Shown here: piece by piece, positions 1 through 5,935 of the stretch
How positions within the stretch are numbered: position 1 is the first letter of the stretch
Layout: each line of letters starts with the position of its first letter
Origin: Gammaproteobacteria bacterium RIFCSPLOWO2_02_FULL_56_15
GTDB lineage: Bacteria; Pseudomonadota; Gammaproteobacteria; Eutrophobiales; Eutrophobiaceae
DNA: 5,935 nt
Direction of reading: 5' to 3'
Assembly: GCA_001801825.1 (NCBI GenBank)
Contig: MGYR01000083.1
Coordinates: 1 to 5,935 of the forward strand
Notes under the pieces: generated by a model
Told to the model about the DNA's origin: nothing
Databases searched by the model: none
What the model saw: the letters and a program-made list of their open reading frames with translations, nothing else
Made by a program: the position numbers and the translations under genes

Positions 1-3000
1 GACAACGGATCGCACCGGCAGAGGCCTGGTTACTTGATAATTTCTATCTAATCGAGCAGCAGATTAGTCTGGCGCGTCGGCTTCTGCCACGCGGGTACAG
101 CCGGCAGTTGCCGCGTCTGGTTGATGGCCACTCCGCCGGATTTCCCCGCATTTACGACCTGGCGTTGGAATTGATCTCGCACATGGATGGTCGTGTCGAC
201 AACGACAACGCCACCCACATCGTCGCTGCCTACCAGACCGCTGAACCGTTAAAGCTGGGCGAATTATGGGCCTTCCCGATCATGCTACAGTTGGCGTTAC
301 TGGAAAACCTGCGCCGCGTTGGGTTGTTAATCGCTCGTCGGCGAGAGGAGCGTGACGCGGCTATCACCTGGGCAGATCGCATGCTGGCGACGGCCGAAAG
401 GGAACCGAAACAGCTGATCCAGTTGCTGGCCGAGTTTGCCAATGCCGATGTGCCTCTGACGGCGCCGTTTGTGGAGGCATTTTACGCCAGACTCCAGGCG
501 CAGGGACCCGCAATGGCATTCATTCAAACCTGGGTCGAGCAAAAACTGCTGGAGCAAGGGGTGACCGCAACACAGTTGTCGGAGGCGGCCGGTCGCTCCG
601 CTGCGACCAACCAGATCTCCATCGCCAACAGTATTGGTAGTCTGCGGTTCATCGGTGCCATGGACTGGAGGAATTACGTTGAAGCGCTCAGTGTGGTCGA
701 GCAAAGTTTGCGTGAAGACCCGGCGGGTATGCACGCCAGCCAGGATTTCGCTACGCGAGACCGTTACCGGCATGTCATCGAAGATGTAGCACGGAGCAGT
801 TCGCTGAGTGAGTCGGCGGTGGCACGTACAGCTATTGCCCTGGCATGCTCTGCCGCAGAGAGATTGAATACCCACCATCGTACCGCGCATGTCGGGTTCT
901 ACCTGATCGATCTCGGACGCCACACACTGGAGCGTGCGGTTGACTGCCGTTTATCCTGGACCATGCGGGCCCGCCGGGCGAGCCGGCAATTTCGCCTGCT
1001 CTTCTACCTCGGCCCTATCCTGTTGCTCACGCTACTCTCGAGCGCGGTCGTACTGCTCGCATGCGGCGGATTCGAGCCAGGTGCCTGGCGCTTTTGGTTT
1101 TTTGTGATCACCGGCAGCATCGGCGTCTCGGCGCTGGCCGTCCCGCTGGTGAATCTGCTGGTCACATTCATCTTGCCGCCGCGTGTGTTACCACGCCTGG
1201 ATTTTTCGCTGGGTATTCCGGATATACACCGCACTATGGTGGTGGTTCCCACTTTGCTGAGCAGACAAGAAGAGATTGATGATCTGCTCGAAGCCCTGGA
1301 GATCCGCTATCTAGGTAATCGTGATCCTAACCTGCTCTTTGCCTTGCTGACGGATTTTCGCGATGCGCCTGAGCGTACTCTGGCCGACGACGACGCCTTG
1401 CTAAACCATGCCTGCGCTGCTGTTCAGGCGCTTAACGAGAGCTATCGCGCGGATCGTCCGTGTATCTTCTATCTGTTTCACCGCCCCCGGCTGTGGAATC
1501 CATACGAGCGGGTGTGGATGGGATATGAGCGTAAGCGAGGCAAACTGGAGCAGTTCAATGCCTTACTGCGGGGCGGAGCGCAAACCGCGTTCTCGAATAT
1601 TATCGGTGATACAAGCATCCTCACTTCGATCCGCTATGTCATCACCCTGGATACCGATACGCAACTGCCCCGCGATGCGGCCCGCACACTGATAGGTAAC
1701 CTTGCCCATCCTCTCAATCGGCCGGTGTACGATGCTGATAAAGGCCTTGTAGTCGGAGGCTACGCGATCCTGCAACCACGCACTTCGATCAGTTTGACCA
1801 GTGCAGGTCAGTCACGATTTACCAAAATGTTCGCGGGTGAATCGGGCATTGATCCCTACACGCGTGAGGTATCGGATGCCTATCAGGATATTTTCGGGGA
1901 GGGGTCGTTCACCGGCAAGGGTATATATGATGTGGATGCTTTTCGTCAGGCCGTCGATGGACGTTTTCCGGAAAATCTTGTGCTCAGTCACGACTTGCTG
2001 GAAAGCGGGTATGCGCGTTCGGCGCTGGTGACTGATATCGAGTTCATTGAAGAGCATCCGGCCAGTTACGCCATAGAGGCCAGCCGGCGCCACCGGTGGA
2101 TACGTGGCGACTGGCAGCTGGCCGGTTGGCTATTGCCGCGCGTACCCGGACCACCCGGGCCGGACGGAACAAAAGCGCAGCGGCAACCGAACCCGCTGAC
2201 CGCTTTGTCGGTGTGGAAAATTTTCGACAACCTGCGACGCAGTCTCGTGCCACCAGCGCTGTTTGCCCTGATGGCAGGTGGTTGGCTGTTGGGTCCGGGA
2301 TCAGCGTGGCTCTGGGTTCTGCTGGTCGCGGCTGTGGTGTGCTTGCCCACCTTGTTGAAGTTCGTGATCGAGCTTGTCAGTAAGTCAGCAGAACGTGATT
2401 GGCTGGTGCATCTGAGCCTTATAAGCACCTCCGCTGGTCGCTCAATAGGGCTCGCTTTGCTGGGCCTGGTCCTGTTGCCCTACGACACGCTGATTTGCCT
2501 GGACGCGATCCTGCGCTCAGGTGTGCGGATGCTGTTCACGCGCCGTGGATTGTTGCTCTGGCAACTGCAATCCTACGGCGGCCGCAACACATGCCGTACG
2601 CTGGCTGATTTTTTTATGGAGATGTGGATCGCACCTGTTGTGGCGCTGGCGTTGACCCTGGCGCTGTGGCAAACACGCCCGGCGGAGTGGTTCTTCTGGG
2701 CGCCCGTCTTGTTATTCTGGTTGGTGTCGCCCGTCGTTGCCTGGTGGATCAGCATCCCGCTCCGGGCACCCGCACCGAACTTGAGCGTTGACCAACAGGT
2801 ATTCCTGCGGACACTGGCGCGACGGACCTGGCGTTACTTTGCTGAGTTCGTCGGCCTGCAGGACAACTGGTTACCTCCGGATAACTTCCAGGAAATCCCG
2901 ACCCCAGCCATCGCCTCGCGGACTTCGCCCACGAATATCGGTATGGCGCTGTTGGCGAACCAGGCGGCGTACGATTTTGGTTACATTGGCGCCGGTGAAT

Positions 3001-5935
3001 TCCTGCGCCGTACCGGAAATACCCTGGCCACCATGGAAAAGTTGGAACGTTACCGCGGCCATTTTTATAACTGGTACGACACCCACACGCTGCAACCGCT
3101 GCGTCCGCAGTACGTCTCCGCGGTGGACAGCGGGAACCTGGTCGGATGTTTGCTCACCTTGCAGGCGGGACTGGCCGAATTGAAACACCAGCCGGTGCTG
3201 TCTGCACGGACGTTTCAGGGATTGGAGGACACCTTGCGCGAGCTTGCCGAGCAGGTGTCCTCGCTATCAGATCCGGCGCTTGCGCAGCAGCTCAAGTTGC
3301 TGGAGGACACTTTACATTCACTCACCCCAGCAGCGCAGCCACGGACACTGGCTGCCGCCGCTAGCTTGTTGGCTGAGATTCAACGTGCCAGCGAGGGGCT
3401 GCTTGCCGGGCTGCCCACAAAGATTGATACCAATGACGCACTGTATTACTGGGCGCAGGCATTCGCCCGGCAATCCCGCGCACTTCGAGATGAGCTCAGG
3501 TCCCTGGCGCCGGAGCCGCAGCGCTTCAGCACTATCCCCACGCTGGAGGAATTGGCTAAACAAGGATTGATCGCTGGCGCTGTAGATCCGGTGCGGTTAC
3601 AAGAGAGTCAAGAATACGCGGTTGAGCGCCTCAGAGTTATCGATAATTTGATTGAGCGTTGCCACGAAACGGCAGCGATGGATTTTGAATTTCTCTACGA
3701 TACAAGCAGTGGTTTGCTGAGTATCGGGTACGACGTGGACGAACGGCGGCGTGATCCGTCCTGCTATGACCTGCTGGCATCCGAAGCGCGGCTGGCCAGT
3801 TTCCTGATTATTGCGCAGGAACAAGTACCGCAGAAGCATTGGTTCCTGCTTGGCCGTTTGCTGACAAGTCATGGTGGTAATGTGAGCCTGATTTCCTGGA
3901 GTGGCTCGATGTTCGAGTACCTCATGCCGCAGTTGATCATGCCAAGTTATGAAAACACCTTGCTGGAGCAAACCTGCAAGACCGCCGTTTCCCGTCAGAT
4001 TGAATACGGCCGGCAACGCGGCGTGCCCTGGGGCATTTCCGAGTCCTGCTATAACGCTACCGATATGCGTCAGGTGTATCAATACCGTGCCTTTGGCGTG
4101 CCCGGGTTGGGCTTCAAGCGCGGCCTGGGGGACGATCTGGTCATTGCCCCCTACGCCAGTGCGCTGGCGCTGACAGTGATGCCGCGCGCGGCGTGTCTTA
4201 ACTTGCAGGCATTGGCCAGCGCTGGTTTCCTGGGGGACTACGGACTCTACGAGGCGATTGATTACACGCCGTCCCGGGTGTTGCCGGGTATGCACCACGC
4301 GATCGTGCGTAGCTACATGGCACATCACCAGGGCATGAGTCTGTTGGCGCTGGCGTATGTGTTGCTCGATCGGCCAATGCAGCGCCGGTTCCTGTCTGAT
4401 CCTCTGGTACGGGCGACGGAATTATTGCTGCAAGAGCGCGTGCCTAAGAAGGGGGCTACGCTACACCCACATGCGGCCGAAGTGAACGCCGCCGCGCGCA
4501 TTCCTGCTGCGGAAAGTCGTGAGACCATGCGCGTGTTCACCGATCCAAATACGCCGGTACCTGAGGTTCACCTGTTGTCCAACGGTCGTTACCATGTTAT
4601 GGCAACGCATGCCGGAGGCGGTTACAGCCGTTGGCGCGACCTGGCGGTCACCCGTTGGCGTGAGGATGTGACCACTGATGGCTGGGGCACATTCATTTAT
4701 TTGCGTGATAGCGCCACCGGGCGGTACTGGTCGAGTGCGTATCAACCGACCTTGCACGCGGCCGATCACTACGAGGCGATCTTTGTGCAGGCGCGCGCCG
4801 AGTACCGTCGGCGCGATGAGGCGATCGAATCCCATACCGAGATCACCGTATCGGCCGAAGACGATGTCGAAATACGCCGTGTTACGCTCACCAACTTGTC
4901 ATCCCGTACCCGTCATATCGAAGTGACGAGTTACGCGGAGGTGGTGTTGGCGCCGTTGAATGCCGACCTGGCCCATCGCTGTTTCAGCAACCTGTTCGTG
5001 CAAACTGAAATCCTGCCCGACCGGCAGGCGATTCTCTGCACGCGGCGCCGTCGTACACCGGGGGAGCAGACGCCGTGGATGTTCCACCTGTTGGCGGCGC
5101 CTGGTGCAGTTACAGACGCGCTGTCTTACGAGACTGATCGTGCAGAATTCATCGGACGCGGCCGAACGGTGGCCAATCCAGTGGTGCTGGATAGCCGTGA
5201 CAGTCCGTCGATGTTGTCGAACACGGATGGTTCGGTGCTCGATCCCATCGTCGCGATCCGTTGCACCATCAGCTTGTCAGCCGATGCATCGGCGACAGTG
5301 CAGATTATTTCCGGTGTCGCAGACACGCGTGAGGGGGCATTGGCTTTACTTGACAAGTATTGTGACCGGCACTTTGTTGAGCGTGCCTTTGAAATGGCAT
5401 GGCACCAAAGTCAGGAGGTACTGCGCCACCTCAACGCAACCGAAGCCGATGCACAGGTCTATGGCCGCCTGGCCAGCTCCATCATCTACGGCAATGCCTT
5501 GCGCCGCGCCGCGCCCAGCGTCATTGCCCGTAACCAGTTGGGCCAGTCCGGGCTGTGGCGCTTTGCCGTCTCGGGCGATCTGCCGATCATCCTGCTGCGT
5601 ATTCGCGACCTGAATCGCATCGACCTGGTAAAACAAGTGCTGCAGGCCCATGCCTATTGGCGGATGAAGGGCTTGACTGCGGACCTGATGATCGTGAATG
5701 AGGACTTCTCTGGGTACCGTGCGGTTCTACACGATCAGATCATGGGGCTGATCAACGCAGGTCCCGAAGCGCAAATTATCGACAAACCGGGTGGGGTCTT
5801 CGTGCGACGTGCCGAAGAACTTTCCGAGGAGGACCGGGTCTTGTTCCAGTCTGTCGCCCGTGTTGTGCTCAGCGATTCCGCCGAGACCCTGGTCGAGCAA
5901 GTGGAACGCCGCGTGTCGAAAAAGCGTGTATCTGA
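1..5935 (+). CDS. ndvB: Cyclic beta-1,2-glucan synthase (NdvB/ChvB/Cgs family), internal fragment, both ends missing
   Basis: Frame 3 is open across the entire window (1977 codons from position 3, no stop), and the translation reads as one continuous family-like protein without a frameshift. The enzyme is an inner-membrane protein that makes cyclic beta-1,2-glucan from UDP-glucose, starting on itself as protein-bound primer. Modules seen in order are an N-terminal cytoplasmic region, two membrane segments, GT84, a second membrane cluster, a GH189/glycoamylase-like transglycosylase and the first part of a GH94 phosphorylase. Landmarks are DTD at residues 550-552, HDLLE 663-667, RRHRW 695-699, MFEY with E1305, GISES with E1347, and the GH94-type stretch LGQSGLWRF at 1846-1854. 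Family members are about 2,800-2,900 residues, so I infer that about 100 N-terminal and 800 or more C-terminal residues lie outside. No start codon or RBS can be chosen. In known hosts the product acts in osmotic adaptation and host interaction and is exported by an NdvA/ChvA-type ABC transporter; no partner gene is visible here. The gene symbol is by family; chvB and cgs are synonyms. Confidence 0.95.
3..992 (+). other. N-terminal cytoplasmic region of cyclic glucan synthase
   Basis: Residues 1-330 precede the first membrane segment and contain no hydrophobic span. They carry blocks I recognise as typical of NdvB-type proteins: WLLDNFYLIEQQI near the start (residues about 9-21), LGELWAFPIML at about 84-94, NQISIANSI at 203-211, DFATRDRYRH at 248-257, and YLIDLGRHTLE at about 300-310, just before the membrane. 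The region is mostly predicted helix by composition. In the Brucella and Rhizobium enzymes the N-terminal part is reported to be needed for a functional enzyme, but no separate catalytic activity has a recognisable motif here. The immediate N-terminus is cut off by the window edge. Confidence 0.8.
996..1172 (+). other. First transmembrane pair (TM1-TM2)
   Basis: Two hydrophobic stretches are separated by a short polar turn. The first covers about residues 332-355 (Leu-rich, ending in ACGGF). The second covers about 364-390 (rich in Phe, Trp and Val, ending in TFIL). A basic, Arg-rich stretch (RARRASR) sits immediately before TM1 and PPRVLPR follows TM2. By the positive-inside rule, both sides would therefore face the cytoplasm. 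This matches the family topology, with the GT84 domain in the cytoplasm after a membrane hairpin. Boundaries are by eye. Confidence 0.8.
1236..2235 (+). other. GT84 glucosyltransferase domain
   Basis: The domain opens with a hydrophobic strand and PTLLS (residues 412-420), the usual start of a GT-A type nucleotide-binding fold. It keeps the widely spaced signature of processive glucosyltransferases: an early Asp in TDF (D451), the metal-binding DTD at 550-552 in ITLDTDTQLP, HDLLE at 663-667 with the acidic candidates for the base, and RRHRW at 695-699 as the (Q/R)xxRW motif. GEGSFTGKGIYD (about 634-645) and WKIFDNLRRSLVP (738-750) are further family blocks; the latter leads into the membrane. 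The domain transfers glucose from UDP-glucose to the growing beta-1,2 chain. All key motifs are present, so I infer it is active. A Pro/Gly-rich loop at about 714-733 lies between RxxRW and the WKIFDN block. Confidence 0.9.
2244..2768 (+). other. Second transmembrane cluster (TM3 onwards)
   Basis: Hydrophobic stretches lie at about residues 748-764, 768-785, 815-835, 874-890 and 896-920. Between the third and fourth is an amphipathic, basic stretch (FTRRGLLLWQ) followed by a Gly/Asn/Arg/Thr segment. Such a cluster after the GT84 domain is standard in this family. The Brucella enzyme was mapped with six membrane spans in total and both ends in the cytoplasm. I count five candidates here plus two upstream, so one of mine is probably not a true span; the first two are short and could form one re-entrant or single unit. 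Confidence 0.75.
2850..4300 (+). other. GH189 / glycoamylase-like transglycosylase (cyclisation) region
   Basis: The region starts after the membrane with NWLPPDNFQE (W956) and RTSPTNIGM, continues with HFYNWYDT and VSAVDSGN (about 1021-1045), and resumes after a helical insertion at MDFEFLYD (from M1226). The C-terminal core resembles the Pfam glycoamylase-like family. It includes SMFEYLMP (E1305), WGISESCYNATD (E1347), FGVPGLGFKRGLGDDLVIAPYAS in two adjoining halves, and GDYGLYEAIDYT (E1417). Recent family knowledge assigns this middle domain of cyclic glucan synthases to GH189, an anomer-retaining transglycosylase that closes the ring and is related to the GH144 and GH162 endo-beta-1,2-glucanases. 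Conserved acidic residues E1305, E1347 and E1417 are candidates for catalysis; I cannot tell from sequence alone which act. Domain edges are approximate. Confidence 0.8.
3174..3630 (+). other. Helical insertion within the middle region, probably variable
   Basis: Residues about 1058-1210 are rich in Leu, Ala, Glu, Gln and Arg with a heptad-like spacing and no family motif except DTNDALYYWAQAF around 1142-1154. The stretch contains LEDTL twice (1074-1078 and 1100-1104). By composition it is a long helical or coiled-coil-like segment joining the NWLPPDN/HFYNWYDT part to the glycoamylase-like core. I know of no catalytic role for it. Its boundaries are a judgement from composition and not from a known domain. 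Confidence 0.5.
4305..4557 (+). other. Linker between cyclisation and phosphorylase domains
   Basis: After the glycoamylase-like core comes SYMAHHQGMSLLALA (H1441, H1442), a block strongly typical of cyclic glucan synthases and related proteins. It is followed by a helical stretch with RRFLSDP and LLLQERVPKKGA, and then a low-complexity Ala/Glu/Arg stretch (about 1490-1505) leading to the GH94 sandwich. The HHQGM block probably packs against one of the neighbouring domains; its exact role is unknown to me. Confidence 0.65.
4560..5500 (+). other. GH94 phosphorylase, N-terminal beta-sandwich domain
   Basis: From PEVHLLSNGRY (residue 1520) the sequence becomes beta-rich with the pattern of the GH94 N-terminal domain. 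It has GGGYSRWRDLAVTRWRED (about 1538-1555), then DGWGTFIYLRD, GRYWSSAYQP, and later EIRRVTLTNLSSRTRHIEV and SYAEVVLAPL. This domain supports the helical catalytic barrel that follows and helps shape the substrate site. In cyclic glucan synthases GH94 is a beta-1,2-glucooligosaccharide phosphorylase that shortens the linear intermediate and so controls ring size. The phosphate-binding and catalytic Asp residues sit in the barrel beyond the window, so activity cannot be judged here. Confidence 0.85.
5502..5933 (+). other. GH94 helical linker and start of the catalytic part, truncated by window end
   Basis: Residues 1834-1977 hold LGQSGLWRFAVSGDLPI (about 1846-1862), the typical GH94 block that begins the helical region. 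HAYWRMKGLTADLMIVNED (about 1884-1902) and IIDKPGGVFVRRAEELSEED (1927-1946) follow, both characteristic of the NdvB C-terminal half. The frame is still open at the last base (two bases of the next codon remain). The family predicts roughly 800 or more further residues, including the (alpha/alpha)6 barrel and the C-terminal sandwich. Confidence 0.8.

Noticed and set aside
327..923. 198-residue open frame on the minus strand
   Set aside because: It is antisense to the N-terminal region of the synthase, including the NQISIANSI and DFATRDRYRH blocks. It has a Cys/Arg/His-rich composition and no motif; this is a shadow frame.
2066..2428. Overlapping plus and minus short frames around the second membrane cluster
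   Set aside because: Several mutually overlapping frames of 69-120 residues occur on both strands where frame 3 encodes the GT84 end and membrane spans. They are low-complexity Arg/Ala/Ser products of GC-rich sequence.
3222..3314. Possible DNA direct repeat at the two LEDTL-coding sites
   Set aside because: The shared stretch is only about a dozen bases with mismatches at third positions. It is explained by two short similar peptide motifs and not by a DNA repeat element.
3597..4328. 243-residue open frame on the minus strand
   Set aside because: It lies fully antisense to the conserved glycoamylase-like core. Its translation has no recognisable domain and is rich in His, Gln and Arg, as expected from the complement of a GC-rich gene.
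4960..5613. 217-residue open frame on the plus strand in another frame
   Set aside because: It overlaps the GH94 N-terminal domain, which is strongly family-like in frame 3. The alternative product is Arg/Ser/Cys-rich with no domain.
1..5935. Search for an undescribed system, CRISPR array, RNA gene, terminator or mobile element
   Set aside because: The whole window is accounted for by one continuous coding frame. No regular repeat-spacer pattern, tRNA-like fold, inverted repeat followed by a T-run, or transposase was seen by eye.

Overview
The whole window is the interior of one very large protein-coding gene on the + strand. Reading frame 3 (first full codon at position 3, last at 5931-5933) stays open for 1977 codons with no stop. 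It has neither a start nor an end here, so the gene runs past both edges. The translated protein is recognisable as a cyclic beta-1,2-glucan synthase (NdvB/ChvB/Cgs family), normally about 2,800-2,900 residues long. The window therefore holds roughly two thirds of it. Residue numbers below are local: residue n is the codon starting at position 3n.

Layout in order: (1) a cytoplasmic N-terminal region typical of the family (residues about 1-330); (2) a first pair of membrane segments (about 332-390); (3) the GT84 glucosyltransferase domain with DxD, HDLLE and RxxRW motifs (about 412-740), which polymerises glucose from UDP-glucose; (4) a second membrane cluster (about 748-922); (5) the GH189/glycoamylase-like transglycosylase region that closes the ring (about 950-1430), containing a helical, probably variable insertion (about 1060-1210); (6) a short linker and the N-terminal beta-sandwich of the GH94 phosphorylase domain (about 1520-1830); (7) the start of the helical part of GH94, at whose beginning the window ends. 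The GH94 catalytic barrel and the C-terminus lie downstream. The three enzymatic modules work in one polypeptide: GT84 elongates a protein-bound beta-1,2-glucan, GH94 trims it by phosphorolysis to set its length, and GH189 cyclises and releases it.

The sequence is moderately GC-rich and bacterial. The gene family and codon preferences suit a proteobacterium, but I cannot assign a genus. Alphaproteobacteria are the classical hosts, and some other proteobacteria also carry the gene. No intergenic DNA, promoter, RNA gene, mobile element, CRISPR array or significant repeat is visible. I did not find an undescribed system; the window is a recognisable, apparently intact section of a known giant enzyme.
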